Below are positions 17,696 through 31,335 of a stretch of 64,000 nucleotides of DNA, piece after piece. The stretch is from positions 62,001 to 126,000 of the forward strand of contig NZ_JACHLU010000006.1 in NCBI RefSeq assembly GCF_014204625.1. Reading direction: 5' to 3'. How positions within the stretch are numbered: the first letter of the stretch is position 1; each line of letters begins with the position of its first letter. Position numbers and translations under genes: made by a program. Under the pieces are notes generated by a model, which saw nothing but the letters and a program-made list of their open reading frames with translations, did no database searches and had not been told where the DNA came from. This DNA is from Gillisella vitis (GTDB lineage: Bacteria > Pseudomonadota > Alphaproteobacteria > Rhizobiales > Rhizobiaceae).

Positions 17696-18952
17696 TCAGA
17701 ACACGACCTTTTCCAGCGGAGGCCGCGCCGCTTCCCGATGTTTCAATGCCTCTTCTGCGGGGCCGATATAAGTGCGATGATCCGGCACGCTCATGCGTTT
17801 TTTGGTAATTTGCAGTTGGAAGATGAAAAAATCCTCATGGGTGAAGGCCATTTCCGAGCCTGCCAGATAAAATTCCCACATGCGCACGAAGTTTTCGTCA
17901 TACAATGCAATGGCCTCGTCCTTGCGGGCCATGAAGCGTTCGCGCCAATGGCGCAGGGTGTGGGCATAATGCATCGCTAAAATTTCGCAATCGGCCACCA
18001 GAAGTCCGGCCTTCTCAATCGCAGGCAACACTTCCGCCAGCGAGGGAATATAACCGCCCGGAAAAATATATTTCTCAATGAAAGGATTGGTATAAAGCGG
18101 CGGATAGGGCTGGCCGATGGAATGCAGAATCATCACCCCGTCATCGCTTAAAAGCTCTGAGACCTTGTTGAAAAACCGCCGGTAATTGGACGGGCCAACA
18201 TGCTCGAACATGCCCACAGACACAATCCGGTCAAAAGGTTTGGCTTTCAGAGTGCGGTAATCTTGCAACTCAAAACGCACTTTATCGGCAAGCCCCCGCT
18301 TTTGCGCCCGCACCCGCGACACCTTGAGCTGCTCTTCGCTCAACGTGATACCGCTAACATCAACATCACAGGTTTCGGCCAGATAGATCGCCATGCCGCC
18401 CCAGCCCGAGCCGATTTCCAGCACCCTTTGTCCCGGCTCTGGCATGAGCTTTGCGGCGATATGGCGCTTCTTGGCCAATTGCGCCTCATCCAGTGAAATG
18501 CCGGGCGGATGAAAATAGGCGCAGGAATATTGCCAATCCGCATCCAGAAACAGATCAAACAGCTTGGCGCTGAGATCATAATGATGGGCGACATTGCGCT
18601 TGTTATGATTGACGGGCAGATAACCCTTGAGTCTGGCCTGCGCAAGCCGCAGCAGTCCGCGCCACAGCATGGGAAAGGTCAGGTCTGCCGCCAGCGTATT
18701 CGAACGAATCAGCGCCAGAAGATCGTAAATATTGCCGACATCAAACACCAGTCGGCCCTGCATATAGACCTCGCCGAGCTTGAGCTGGGCATCCCGGTAG
18801 ATCTCGACTTCGGCCTCGGCATCCAGAAACCGCATGGCAAGGGGGGAACCGGACCCATCACCAAATTGCTCAGCCCGCCCATCCGCTCCGGTCACAGTCA
18901 AAGACCCTTTGCGAATGATTTTACGCAACATGCCACGAAGAGATGATACCAT
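17696..18952 (-). CDS. cfa: Cyclopropane-fatty-acyl-phospholipid synthase
   Basis: This 418-residue SAM-dependent enzyme methylenates unsaturated acyl chains of membrane lipids, giving the cyclopropane acids typical of rhizobia under stress. The SAM-binding motif VLEIGSGWGGMAIYLA and the downstream FDRIVSVGMFEHVG are clear. The N-terminal domain (RKGSLTVTGADG) matches family members. The start at 18952 (MVSSLRGML) follows a GGGGG ribosome site; the longer frame to 19078 would add an unlikely 42 residues. Confidence 0.92.
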   Translation of the reverse strand: MVSSLRGMLRKIIRKGSLTVTGADGRAEQFGDGSGSPLAMRFLDAEAEVEIYRDAQLKLGEVYMQGRLVFDVGNIYDLLALIRSNTLAADLTFPMLWRGLLRLAQARLKGYLPVNHNKRNVAHHYDLSAKLFDLFLDADWQYSCAYFHPPGISLDEAQLAKKRHIAAKLMPEPGQRVLEIGSGWGGMAIYLAETCDVDVSGITLSEEQLKVSRVRAQKRGLADKVRFELQDYRTLKAKPFDRIVSVGMFEHVGPSNYRRFFNKVSELLSDDGVMILHSIGQPYPPLYTNPFIEKYIFPGGYIPSLAEVLPAIEKAGLLVADCEILAMHYAHTLRHWRERFMARKDEAIALYDENFVRMWEFYLAGSEMAFTHEDFFIFQLQITKKRMSVPDHRTYIGPAEEALKHREAARPPLEKVVF

Positions 18953-19105
18953 TGGCACCCCCAAGAAATGACGATTTGCACACTGAAGGGCAAACCTATT
19001 CTCTCTGATCGCCAAGGCAAGCACGCTATGATCAAATAATAGTGCACGTGATCTCGCATAGGATGCAGCCCATCCCATGCGGACAAATCATTCCCCAAAA
19101 CCGGC

Positions 19106-21418
19106 TTATTTCTTGCGCATGGCCTCGGCCAGCGCAGCCCCCAAACCACCCATGGCTGGCTTTTCATCGCGGGCCGGTTTCGGGTTGGCGTTGCGCATCA
19201 CGGCAGGGCCGCGATTGTCGCGCGCAGACGGTGGCGGCGCTTCTCCGCCGTCCTTGCGCATGGTGAGCGCTATACGCTTGCGCTTCACATCCACTTCCAC
19301 CACACGCACTTTCACCACATCGCCCGCCTTGACCACCTCATGCGGGTCTTTGACGAATTTGTCGGCCAGTTGCGACACATGCACAAGACCGTCCTGATGC
19401 ACGCCAATATCGACAAAAGCGCCAAAGGCGGCCACATTGGTGACGGTGCCTTCCAGCACCATGCCCACTTTGAGGTCGGTGATTTCATCCACGCCTTCGG
19501 CAAAGGTAGCGGTCTTGAAGCTGGGGCGTGGGTCACGGCCGGGCTTTTCCAGTTCCGCCAGAATGTCTTTCACCGTCGGCAGACCAAATTGTTCATCGAC
19601 AAACTGGCGCGGGTCTAGGCCTTTCAGCGTGGCACTATCGCCCATCAGGCTGCGCAGATCGCGCCCGCAGGCGGCAACAATTTTCTTGGCCACACCATAG
19701 GCTTCGGGGTGAACCGAGGAGGCATCCAGCGGCTCCTTGCCATCGGGAATGCGCAAAAAGCCTGCGCATTGCTCAAAGGTGCGCGCCCCCAGACGCGGCA
19801 CTTTCAACAATTCCTTACGGCTGGCAAACGGCCCGGTCTGGTCACGGTGCGAAACGATGGCTTCTGCAATCGCGCCACCCAGACCCGAAACGCGCGCCAA
19901 AAGCGGAGCAGAGGCGGTGTTGAGATCAACCCCCACGGCATTCACGGCATCTTCCACCACGGCATCCAAGGATCGGCCCAAACGACCTTGATCGACATCG
20001 TGCTGATATTGGCCCACGCCGATGGATTTCGGATCAATCTTTACCAGTTCCGCCAACGGGTCTTGCAGACGACGCGCAATCGACACCGCACCGCGCAAGG
20101 ATACATCCAGATTGGGGAATTCCTTGGCCGCCAGTTCCGACGCTGAATACACCGAAGCTCCGGCCTCAGACACAATAACCTTGGTGGGCTTTTTGCCTGT
20201 GGATGGCATTTGCGCCAGCATGTCGGCCACCAGCTTTTCCGTCTCACGGCTGCCGGTGCCATTGCCGATGGAAATCAGATCAACGCCATGCTTGCGAATC
20301 AGGCCCGCCAGTTCGGCCTGGGTGCCGCGAATGTCATTCTTGGGTGGGAAAGGATAGACCGTTGTGGTCTCCAGCACCTTGCCGGTGCCATCCACCACCG
20401 CCACTTTGACGCCAGTGCGAATGCCCGGATCAAGCCCCATGGTCGGGCGTGAACCAGCAGGGGCTGCCAGCAGCAAATCTTTGAGATTGCGGGCAAAAAC
20501 ATGGATGGCCTCTTCCTCGGCCCGCTCGCGCAGATCACGCATCAAATCCAGCGACAGCGACATGGACAGCTTCACCCGCCATGTCCAGCCCGCCACCTCC
20601 ATCAACCATTGATCAGCAGGGCCTTTCTGGCCAATCTGATAGGCGCTGGCAATCATCCGATGGGCGGGTTTGATGGCGCTTGTATCATCCCGATCAGCTT
20701 CAATGGTGAGCGACAAAATCTCTTCATTCCAGCCGCGCAGCATGGCCAAGGCCCGGTGGCCCGGAACGGTTGCCCAACGCTCGAAATGGTCGAAATAATC
20801 GGCAAATTTCTCGCCAGATGCCTGTTTGCCATCCTGCACCTTGGAATAAAGAACGGCCTTGTCTTTCAGGTAATTGCGCAGGCTTTTCAGAAGGTCGGCA
20901 TTTTCTGCCATCGCTTCGGCCACAATGTCACGGGCTCCTTCCAACGCTGCTTTCACATCGGCCACTTCGCCCTTCACGTAAGCCTCGGCCAGTTTTGCCG
21001 GATCGCTACTGCGGTCTTCCCAAATGGCATTGGCCAACGGCTCTAGCCCCTTTTCGCGTGCAATCTCGGCGCGGGTGCGACGCTTGGGCTTATAGGGCAG
21101 ATAAATATCTTCCAGCTCGGCCTTGGTGGTGGTGCGGGCAATCTTGATGGCCAGCTCATCGGTCATCTTGTTTTGCGAGGTGATGCTATCGAAAATCGCT
21201 TTGCGGCGCGCTCCCAGCTCGCGCAAATAGGTCAGGCGCTCAGAGAGATTGCGCAATTGCGTATCATCCAGCCCGCCGGTGACTTCTTTGCGGTAACGGG
21301 CGATGAAGGGCACGGTGGCTCCACCATCCAGCAAATCCACCGCAGAGATCACCTGATCAGGCCGGGCGTTGATCTCGCCCGCAATGATTGCTGCAATGGA
21401 TTTCATGTCGTCAGCCAT
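19106..21418 (-). CDS. tex: Tex-family RNA-binding transcription accessory protein
   Basis: This 770-residue protein matches Tex, a conserved nucleic-acid-binding factor related to eukaryotic Spt6. In order are an N-terminal HTH-like region, a YqgF/RNase H-like domain ([20 protein letters not shown]-like segment), helix-hairpin-helix motifs ([20 protein letters not shown]) and a C-terminal S1 domain ([20 protein letters not shown]). A short basic tail follows. The start at 21418 (MADDMKS) is 11 residues inside the longest frame. It is divergent from purD. Confidence 0.93.
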   Translation of the reverse strand: MADDMKSIAAIIAGEINARPDQVISAVDLLDGGATVPFIARYRKEVTGGLDDTQLRNLSERLTYLRELGARRKAIFDSITSQNKMTDELAIKIARTTTKAELEDIYLPYKPKRRTRAEIAREKGLEPLANAIWEDRSSDPAKLAEAYVKGEVADVKAALEGARDIVAEAMAENADLLKSLRNYLKDKAVLYSKVQDGKQASGEKFADYFDHFERWATVPGHRALAMLRGWNEEILSLTIEADRDDTSAIKPAHRMIASAYQIGQKGPADQWLMEVAGWTWRVKLSMSLSLDLMRDLRERAEEEAIHVFARNLKDLLLAAPAGSRPTMGLDPGIRTGVKVAVVDGTGKVLETTTVYPFPPKNDIRGTQAELAGLIRKHGVDLISIGNGTGSRETEKLVADMLAQMPSTGKKPTKVIVSEAGASVYSASELAAKEFPNLDVSLRGAVSIARRLQDPLAELVKIDPKSIGVGQYQHDVDQGRLGRSLDAVVEDAVNAVGVDLNTASAPLLARVSGLGGAIAEAIVSHRDQTGPFASRKELLKVPRLGARTFEQCAGFLRIPDGKEPLDASSVHPEAYGVAKKIVAACGRDLRSLMGDSATLKGLDPRQFVDEQFGLPTVKDILAELEKPGRDPRPSFKTATFAEGVDEITDLKVGMVLEGTVTNVAAFGAFVDIGVHQDGLVHVSQLADKFVKDPHEVVKAGDVVKVRVVEVDVKRKRIALTMRKDGGEAPPPSARDNRGPAVMRNANPKPARDEKPAMGGLGAALAEAMRKK

Positions 21419-21578
21419 AGGAACCTCGTCTTTCAATTGGGTGCCGACCATAGCGTGCGCCGCTGTGAAGGCAATGAAATGCGCTCAAACTCCACAAGAA
21501 ACCACCTCATCGGGGTTTTTCCTTGACCTTTTGCGCCTTCCACCTTAACCGCGCATCATGTTTGACGGAGAGCGCACA

Positions 21579-22859
21579 ATGAATGTTCTGCTGATTGGTT
21601 CGGGTGGCCGCGAGCACGCTTTGGCGTGGAAAATTGCCCAATCCCCCCTGCTCAAGACATTGTATGCCGCCCCCGGCAATCCCGGCATTGCCGATCATGC
21701 CACTCTGGTCGATCTTAATGTTGACGATCATGCTCGCGTGATTGCTTTTTGCAAAGAAAGTTCAGTTGATTTTGTTGTGGTTGGGCCTGAAGCGCCGCTG
21801 GTGGCGGGTCTCGCTGATGCCCTGCGCGATGCAGGCATTGATGTGTTTGGTCCCTCAAAAGCCGCCGCCCAACTGGAAGGCTCCAAGGGCTTTACCAAGG
21901 ATGTCTGCGCCCGATTCAACATTCCCACTGGCGCTTATCAGCGCTTCAACAATGCCCCCAAAGCCAAAGCCTATGTGCGCCAGCAAGGCGCTCCCATTGT
22001 CATCAAGGCCGATGGTCTGGCTGCGGGCAAAGGCGTCACCGTTGCCATGACGCTGGAAGAAGCCCTTTCCGCCATTGATGATTGCTTTGAAGGTGCCTTT
22101 GGCGCGGCGGGTGCTGAAGTGGTGGTGGAAGCCTATCTGGATGGTGAGGAAGCCAGCTTTTTCTGCCTGTGCGATGGCAAGACGCTTTTGCCGCTGGCAA
22201 CAGCGCAAGACCACAAGCGTGTGGGCGAAGGCGACACCGGCCCCAACACCGGCGGCATGGGCGCTTATTCGCCTGCCCCTGTGATGACACCCGAGATGGT
22301 GGAGCGCACGCTGCGCGAAATCATCGAGCCGACCATGCGCGGCATGGCGGAGATGGGCATGCCGTTCTCCGGCGTGTTTTTTGCCGGTCTGATGATCACC
22401 GCCAAAGGCCCCGAGCTGATTGAATATAATGTGCGCTTTGGCGATCCGGAAACGCAAGTGCTGATGATGCGCCTGAAAAGCGATCTGCTGCCGCTGCTGC
22501 ACGCCTGTGCCACCGGCACGCTGGATCAGGTCTCGGCCGATTGGAGCGATGATCCGGCCCTCACCGTGGTTTTGGCGTCAAAAGGCTATCCGGCCGCTTA
22601 CGCCAAGAATACGGCGATTACCGCCATTCCCCGCGCCGAGGCTGACGCCAAGGTGTTTCATGCTGGAACGGCTCTCAAAGAGGGCACCCTGGTTGCCACC
22701 GGCGGCCGGGTGCTGAATGCCACAGCCTGCGCCCCCACCGTTGCGCAAGCGCAGGCAAAAGCCTATGCGCTGGTGGATTCTGTGGTCTGGGACAATGGCT
22801 TTTGCCGCCGGGATATTGGCTGGCGTGCGATTGAGCGGGAAAAATCTGGGAATAAGTGA
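21579..22859 (+). CDS. purD: Phosphoribosylamine-glycine ligase
   Basis: This 426-residue ATP-grasp enzyme makes GAR from phosphoribosylamine, glycine and ATP, the second step of purine synthesis. It begins [19 protein letters not shown] and has the ATP-grasp segment [14 protein letters not shown]. The glycine-site region contains [18 protein letters not shown], and the metal-binding end is [17 protein letters not shown] ribosome site lies 8 bases before ATG 21579. Length is normal for the family. Confidence 0.96.
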   Translation: MNVLLIGSGGREHALAWKIAQSPLLKTLYAAPGNPGIADHATLVDLNVDDHARVIAFCKESSVDFVVVGPEAPLVAGLADALRDAGIDVFGPSKAAAQLEGSKGFTKDVCARFNIPTGAYQRFNNAPKAKAYVRQQGAPIVIKADGLAAGKGVTVAMTLEEALSAIDDCFEGAFGAAGAEVVVEAYLDGEEASFFCLCDGKTLLPLATAQDHKRVGEGDTGPNTGGMGAYSPAPVMTPEMVERTLREIIEPTMRGMAEMGMPFSGVFFAGLMITAKGPELIEYNVRFGDPETQVLMMRLKSDLLPLLHACATGTLDQVSADWSDDPALTVVLASKGYPAAYAKNTAITAIPRAEADAKVFHAGTALKEGTLVATGGRVLNATACAPTVAQAQAKAYALVDSVVWDNGFCRRDIGWRAIEREKSGNK

Positions 22860-22953
22860 CCCAAAATGGCAAAAGCGTAAAATTTGAACGATTCAACTGA
22901 TTTAATTATAACAAACAACCGCTAGTATCCTTTTCAAACAGAAGGAATATGTC

Positions 22954-23427
22954 ATGCGTGTTGTGATTGTTGCTGGCTTTATCATGGCTGCGTCTGGCCT
23001 TTGGTCTGCATCAGCGGCGCAAAGTGCGTCGATTGAGACCATCGTGACAGAAAGCCGTGCAACCCCCAGCATTGTGACGCTGACATGCACCACCTGCCCA
23101 CCGCTGTCAGAGACGCGCAAAGCAGCCGTCGATGTCCCGCCAAAGCTGGCTGTGGGCACACAAAAAATTCAAGTAAGAACCGTCAACGGGAAAAAACAGC
23201 TGGTGCGAACCGAAGCATGGCTCGGTGGATCGCCGGTTGTGTTCATCAACAAGCAGGGCGGATGGCTGGATAATGGCAGCCAACTGGTCGGAATGTCGAG
23301 CGATGGTGTCGATTCGGCAACAGAGACCGGCGCGGTCAGCGACGTGCCTCATTCCGTGGAAGGTCCGACTAGCCTCACACCAGACAGTAACCCCAAGACA
23401 GAACGCCACACAGCATTACACCCATAA
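22954..23427 (+). CDS. Small secreted protein, HPE1-like domain (tentative)
   Basis: A 157-residue protein with a signal peptide (residues 1 to about 22, ending SASA). The mature part carries LTCTTCPP, a two-cysteine motif, and VGTQKIQVRTVNGKKQLVRT and EAWLGGSPVVFINK. This pattern resembles rhizobial proteins I recall annotated as plant virulence effector HPE1-like. The C-terminal 50 residues are low complexity, rich in Ser, Thr and Asp. AAGGA precedes ATG 22954. A role in plant interaction is only suggested by the family name and is not established here. Confidence 0.6.
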   Translation: MRVVIVAGFIMAASGLWSASAAQSASIETIVTESRATPSIVTLTCTTCPPLSETRKAAVDVPPKLAVGTQKIQVRTVNGKKQLVRTEAWLGGSPVVFINKQGGWLDNGSQLVGMSSDGVDSATETGAVSDVPHSVEGPTSLTPDSNPKTERHTALHP

Positions 23428-23551
23428 GTAAGCATGAACCGCTACCGAATGGTGCCGTGCAGGCGCAATAATGCATGAAATTGCGCAATATCCATTAAAT
23501 CTTAGGGTGAATTAAATTAAAATCACAACCTATATTTCATTATTTCTTTAG

Positions 23552-25453
<1,902 letters not shown>

Positions 25454-25552
25454 CATCTGGAGACCCCCAACTCTCTCTTCGTCTCCCAAGCCTTCCCTTT
25501 GAGGGCAGGCTTGGGGGGCATACTCTGCCTTCCATAGAACAACACCGCAAAG

Positions 25553-25580
25553 GCCGCCGAATGCGTTTCGGCGGCTTTTT
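25553..25580 (+). terminator. Intrinsic terminator after chemoreceptor paralogue 1
   Basis: GCCGCCGAA and TTCGGCGGC form a perfect 9-bp stem around TGCGT, followed directly by TTTTT. It lies 100 bp past the stop codon. Confidence 0.88.
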
Positions 25581-25614
25581 CGTTCTGAGATCATGCCCTG
25601 CACAGCGATATTGA

Positions 25615-25821
25615 TGCGCTACTGCATAATTCTTTAAACCGGAATCGGTTTAAAGAGAAAATCATGCAGCAGATATAAAGAGCGACAGCGCCGTGCGCCA
25701 TATATGGCGCACGGCGCTGTAGAGTCTGTCAGGGTCAACCTGAACCTGACAGACTCCATATTTCTTTGTTTTCGTTTGTCTTTTCGGGAAAATCGGATTC
25801 CACTTTTCCCTGACAAACTCT
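25615..25821. repeat. Composite repeat: mosaic hairpins plus family A copy 3
   Basis: Between the two Cache receptors lie, in order: a CTTTAAACCGGAATCGGTTTAAAG-like palindrome (25632-25656), a long perfect palindrome (GCGCCGTGCGCCATATATGG-type, about 25684-25720), a GTCTGTCAGG hairpin (25721-25756) and a family A element (25774-25821). The first two modules recur inverted at 57944-58050. The modular build resembles rhizobial intergenic mosaic elements. It fills most of the 452-bp gap 25454-25905. Confidence 0.75.
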
Positions 25822-25863
25822 AAGCGGCTCTGACTTCATCGTTTATTTAGAAAGACAAGCTAA

Positions 25864-27738
<1,875 letters not shown>

Positions 27739-27752
27739 CCACAGTTTTCTCC

Positions 27753-27859
27753 TAAAGCATGTCGCGTTTTATTGTCCTCAATAAAACGATAACGTACATG
27801 CGAAAAAGAAAGAGCTAAAGCCTGTCGCAGTGAATCCTATTCACTGCGACAGGCTTTAG
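27753..27859 (-). repeat. Family B 107-bp double-hairpin repeat, copy 1
   Basis: One end carries a 20-bp palindromic arm (TAAAGCCTGTCGCAGTGAAT) around a few loop bases; the middle has a CGTTTTATTG/CAATAAAACG hairpin. The outer ends TAAAGCATGTCGC and GCGACAGGCTTTA form an imperfect terminal inverted repeat. It begins 15 bp after the chemoreceptor stop. Confidence 0.88.
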
Positions 27860-27868
27860 GACAAAAAG

Positions 27869-27896
27869 GCCGCTGGAGCAATCCGGCGGCTTTTTT
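27869..27896. terminator. Bidirectional terminator between chemoreceptor and DUF523 gene
   Basis: GCCGCTGGA and TCCGGCGGC form a 9-bp stem with one G-T type mismatch around GCAA. It is flanked by AAAAA on the left and TTTTTT on the right, so it can work on both strands. The DUF523 stop is 3 bp away. Confidence 0.85.
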
Positions 27897-27898
27897 GA

Positions 27899-28390
27899 TC
27901 AACGCAGATGTAAAATCTGTGCATCAAGCACATCGACCTGACGGTCGGAAAACACTTCAATTCCCACCTGTTGCAACAGGGCTGCGGTAACGCCAAAGCC
28001 GGGGTGACGTTTGCCGGAAAACGAACCGTCATAGATAAAACCGGAGCCACAGGATGGGCTGCCATCAATCAACAGCGCATAGCGGCAACCCTGTTGCAGG
28101 GCGAGTTCGACGGCCTTTCTGCCACCTGCGATAAACGCTGCCGTCACATCAAAGCCGGTGACTTCCAGCACACGGGCGCGGCCTTGCAACACATCATTGC
28201 CGGTTAAACCATTCTCGATTTCAGCCGGTGGGCGCGGCGTTGGCATTCCACCAGCCTGTTCGGGGCAAAACACCACAAGCCGCCCCTCCCCTTGCCAGCG
28301 TGAAATGGCCGGATGGTGGAGCGGCTTGCCCTTGCCATCGTAGCGCACCGGGCGGCCCATCAAGCAGGCGCTGATCAGGATTTTATCCAT
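27899..28390 (-). CDS. DUF523 (YbbK-like) family protein
   Basis: A 163-residue soluble protein of the DUF523 family. Typical segments are ISACLMGRPVRYDGKGK at the N-terminus, VVFCPEQAGGMPTPRPPAEI and DGSPSCGSGFIYDGSF. The conserved cysteines (ACLMG, CPE, SCG) suggest metal or Fe-S binding, but the function is unproven. Length is normal for stand-alone members. It is a single gene ending at the bidirectional terminator; the upstream 420-bp gap to glyS is packed with repeats. Confidence 0.85.
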   Translation of the reverse strand: MDKILISACLMGRPVRYDGKGKPLHHPAISRWQGEGRLVVFCPEQAGGMPTPRPPAEIENGLTGNDVLQGRARVLEVTGFDVTAAFIAGGRKAVELALQQGCRYALLIDGSPSCGSGFIYDGSFSGKRHPGFGVTAALLQQVGIEVFSDRQVDVLDAQILHLR

Positions 28391-28418
28391 GGTTCTTCGC
28401 CTTGTTTTAAACGGGCGT

Positions 28419-28500
28419 CAGAGTACACGACACAAACGCTTTAATATGCCGCTTACCCCCTCATCCCCCTGCCGGGGACTTCTCCCCGCTGGGGAGAAGG
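28419..28500 (+). repeat. Family D GC-rich repeat, left part only (copy 1)
   Basis: It starts CAGAGTACACGACACAAACG, like the terminal repeat of the full copy at 59841, and continues to CCCCCTCATCC and CTTCTCCCCGCTGGGGAGAA. The right half is missing; family B copy 2 begins 38 bp further on. Confidence 0.7.
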
Positions 28501-28537
28501 GATGCGAGGCAACCTTTCGCTCAACATCAAACTGAGG

Positions 28538-28644
28538 CTAAAGCCTGTCGCAGTGAATAGGATTCACTGCGACAGGCTTTAGCTCTTTCTTTTTCGCATG
28601 GACGTTATCGTTTTATTGAGGACAATAAAACGCGACATGCTGTA
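28538..28644 (+). repeat. Family B 107-bp double-hairpin repeat, copy 2
   Basis: Nearly identical to the copies at 27753, 34558, 41904 and 49461. It is flanked by family D sequence on both sides (28419-28500 and 28662-28787), so it may have landed in a D cluster. Confidence 0.88.
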
Positions 28645-28661
28645 GCATTGAGTGCTTGGCT

Positions 28662-28787
28662 CCCCCTCACCCCGCCTCCGCTTTGCTCGGCGGACCTCTC
28701 CCCGCTGGGGCGAGGAACCCATGAGCGTTGCGGTTCTTTCCGTCTTCTCCCCCACGGGGAGAAGGTGGCGGCAGCCGGATGAGGGGG
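28662..28787 (+). repeat. Family D GC-rich repeat, core copy 2
   Basis: It begins CCCCCTCACCC and ends GGATGAGGGGGC, with internal CTCTCCCCGCTGGGG and TTCTCCCCCACGGGGAGAA stems. It lies 24 bp from the glyS stop. This is the same design as the copy inside glyS. Confidence 0.75.
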
Positions 28788-28810
28788 CTTTTCAACCACC
28801 GACGCTGCCT

Positions 28811-31267
28811 TTAACCCGCGATCTTGGAGAAATCCGCAACCGTGGCTGTGGCTTCACGGATGGCTTTCAACAATGCCAAGCGATTGGCGCGAATGGCGTT
28901 ATCGTCGTCATTCACCAGCACGTCTTCGAAGAACTTATCCACGGGCGCACGCAAGGTAGACAGCGCCTGCATGGCGGAGCGGAAATCTTCCTTGGCCACA
29001 GCCTCGCTGGCCGCCTTGGTGGCCTCGGTGACAGCCGCAAACAGCGCCTTTTCAGCATCCAGCTTCAACAGCGCGGCGGAAACGCCATCGGCCACAACCG
29101 TGCCCTTCTTTTCCTCAGCCGCCAGAAGCTGGGTGGCGCGCTTGGTGCCTGCCAGCAGGTTCTTGCCATCTTCAGACGTGATGAAGGCGGTCAAGGCCTC
29201 AGTGCGGCGGGCGACCATGAGCAGGTCGTCGGCAGCAGAGAAAGCCCCCTCACCCTGCATCGTTCCCGCCTGCCGCACAGCCGTGTTTGCCTCTCCCCGC
29301 TGGGGAGAGGAGGCCGATAACGCATCACCTTGCTCCCTCTTCTCCCCAGCGGGGAGAAGGTGGCCCGAAGGGCCGGATGAGGGGGCCGCAAGCACAGCGT
29401 CAATAATGTCATGCCGGGCACCTTGGTCGCGGAGATAGACTTTTAGGCGGTCGTGGAAGAAGGAGAGGAGGTCATAAGCAAGCTCTGTAGCAAGGCTTCT
29501 AATGGCACTCGGACGCTCCGATTCGGGCATCCCGAAACCACCGCCAGACATTGCGACACACAGCTCAAAAAATGTATCTCCAATAAAGCCACCCCCGAAA
29601 TTTTCGGAAAGTGTTATTGGCGAAAGCAAAAGATCTCGGATAATTTGAAATAGCGGCAATCGAACATTCTTCTCAAGCAGAATCCGCACAACGCCCAAAG
29701 CCGCACGTCTCAACGCAAACGGATCCTTCGAACCCGTCGGCTTTTCATCAATCGCCCAGAACCCAACCAGCGTATCCAGCTTATCGGCCAGCGCCACGGT
29801 AATCGCCACCTTGTCAGACGGCAGGCGATCAGACGGGCCCTGCGGCTTGTAATGATCCTCGATCGCGGCGGCGACGCTTTCATGCTCACCCTGCAACGTC
29901 GCATATTTGCGGCCCATCAAGCCCTGCAATTCGGGGAATTCACCAACGGCTTCGGTGCGCAGGTCGGCTTTGGCCAGCACCACGGCGCGGTCCACCAGCG
30001 CTGCATCGGCACCCACAATCGGGGCCAGAATTTTCGCCAGTCCGCGAATGCGGGCCACGCGCTCGCCTTGGCTGCCGAGCTTGGCGTGGAAGGTCACGTT
30101 CAGAGCATCCAGCTTGGCCATGCGCTGATCGAGCGGCTTTGCCAAATCGAGGTTAAACTTTGCCGCCGATGCTTCCAGTGTTTCCAGATCGGGCAGATTG
30201 CCCTGGTCGCGCTTCCAGAAATGCAGGGCGTCGGACAGGCGGGCGCGGACGACCTTGCCGTTGCCATGCATGATTTCGGCTCCACCATCATGGGCGGCGA
30301 TGTTGGAAATCAGGATGAAATGATTGGAGAGTTTTTCCGCCTCACCCACGGGGCGGCAGACAAAACACTTCTGGTTGGTCTTGATGGTCAGGCGGATGAT
30401 TTCGGCCGGAATCGACAGGTAATCGACTTCGAACGTGCCCAGCAGCACTTGCGGATATTCCACCAGACCGGAGACTTCTTCCAGCAGGCCCTCGTCTTCC
30501 ACCAGTTCCAAACCGTTGGCGAAAGCAATGTCGCGGGCATCGTGCAGGATGATGTCCTTGCGGCGCTCGGCGTCCAAAATCACCTTTGCCTTATCGAGGC
30601 TTGCCGCATAATCATCAAAGCGCTTGACGGTGATGGCGTCTGGCGCATGAAAACGGTGGCCGTAGGTGATGTTGGAAGCGACAATACCGTCGATCTCAAA
30701 CGGGATTATCGCCACTTCGTCATGCTCGGTGCCAAAGGTGCAGACGATGGATTGCAGCGGGCGCACCCAGCGCAGGCTCTCCGAACCCTTGCCCTCTATG
30801 CCGCCATAGCTTGAGCCTCTTGGCATGGACGCCGCACCAGAACGCATGGATTTAGGCCATGGGAAACTGCGGATAATGCCCGGCATCACATCGGTGATGA
30901 TGTCTTCTGCACTGCGGCCCGGCTTATCGATGTAGGCGACGTAAAAATCACCCTTTTTCGGATCGGTCTTGACCACGGCCTGATCAAGCGAGGAAAGCCC
31001 GGCACCGCGCAAAAAGCCTTCGATGGCTTTTTCCGGGGCAGACACACTTGGACCCTTTTTCTCTTCCTTCACATCGGCAGAGCGGGCGGTAAGGCCGCGA
31101 ATATCCAGCGTCAGGCGGCGCGGTGTCCAATATTCCCGCGCACCTTCATAGGTCAGTCCTGCATCCACCAGCGCATCGGTGACGAGCTTTTTCAAATCAC
31201 CCGCCGCTTTTCTTTGCATACGTGCAGGGATTTCTTCGGAGCGGAGTTCAAGCAGAAGATCGGGCAT
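28811..31267 (-). CDS. glyS: Glycine-tRNA ligase beta subunit, with an in-frame repeat insertion
   Basis: An 818-residue beta subunit of the alpha2-beta2 glycyl-tRNA synthetase, paired with glyQ at 33487. It begins [17 protein letters not shown]; an upstream in-frame start at 31312 adds 15 unlikely residues. The family is usually about 690-700 residues. Two extra stretches account for the excess. One, at about residues 628-675, is the translation of a family D repeat (29244-29386) placed between HDIIDAVLA and [17 protein letters not shown]. The other, before [18 protein letters not shown], is Gly/Ser/Phe-rich and locally more AT-rich. The frame stays open, so the protein is probably functional. 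Confidence 0.93.
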   Translation of the reverse strand: MPDLLLELRSEEIPARMQRKAAGDLKKLVTDALVDAGLTYEGAREYWTPRRLTLDIRGLTARSADVKEEKKGPSVSAPEKAIEGFLRGAGLSSLDQAVVKTDPKKGDFYVAYIDKPGRSAEDIITDVMPGIIRSFPWPKSMRSGAASMPRGSSYGGIEGKGSESLRWVRPLQSIVCTFGTEHDEVAIIPFEIDGIVASNITYGHRFHAPDAITVKRFDDYAASLDKAKVILDAERRKDIILHDARDIAFANGLELVEDEGLLEEVSGLVEYPQVLLGTFEVDYLSIPAEIIRLTIKTNQKCFVCRPVGEAEKLSNHFILISNIAAHDGGAEIMHGNGKVVRARLSDALHFWKRDQGNLPDLETLEASAAKFNLDLAKPLDQRMAKLDALNVTFHAKLGSQGERVARIRGLAKILAPIVGADAALVDRAVVLAKADLRTEAVGEFPELQGLMGRKYATLQGEHESVAAAIEDHYKPQGPSDRLPSDKVAITVALADKLDTLVGFWAIDEKPTGSKDPFALRRAALGVVRILLEKNVRLPLFQIIRDLLLSPITLSENFGGGFIGDTFFELCVAMSGGGFGMPESERPSAIRSLATELAYDLLSFFHDRLKVYLRDQGARHDIIDAVLAAPSSGPSGHLLPAGEKREQGDALSASSPQRGEANTAVRQAGTMQGEGAFSAADDLLMVARRTEALTAFITSEDGKNLLAGTKRATQLLAAEEKKGTVVADGVSAALLKLDAEKALFAAVTEATKAASEAVAKEDFRSAMQALSTLRAPVDKFFEDVLVNDDDNAIRANRLALLKAIREATATVADFSKIAG
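29244..29386. repeat. Family D repeat inserted in-frame within glyS (copy 3)
   Basis: It runs from GCCCCCTCACC to GATGAGGGGGC, with CTCTCCCCGCTGGGGAGAG and TTCTCCCCAGCGGGGAGAA stems, as in intergenic copies 2 and 4. Translated on the minus strand it gives about 48 residues (containing [13 protein letters not shown] and [10 protein letters not shown]) without a stop. Confidence 0.88.
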
Positions 31268-31335
31268 AGGACTGACTTTACCGTTGGCTTTATCGTGATG
31301 CGGACTTAGCAAGCGTGGAGTGAAAAGTCACCCCA

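Noticed and set aside
28410-28810. Clustered repeats that might look like a CRISPR array
   Set aside because: The units are of different families, vary in length and spacing, and have no regular spacers or cas genes nearby.
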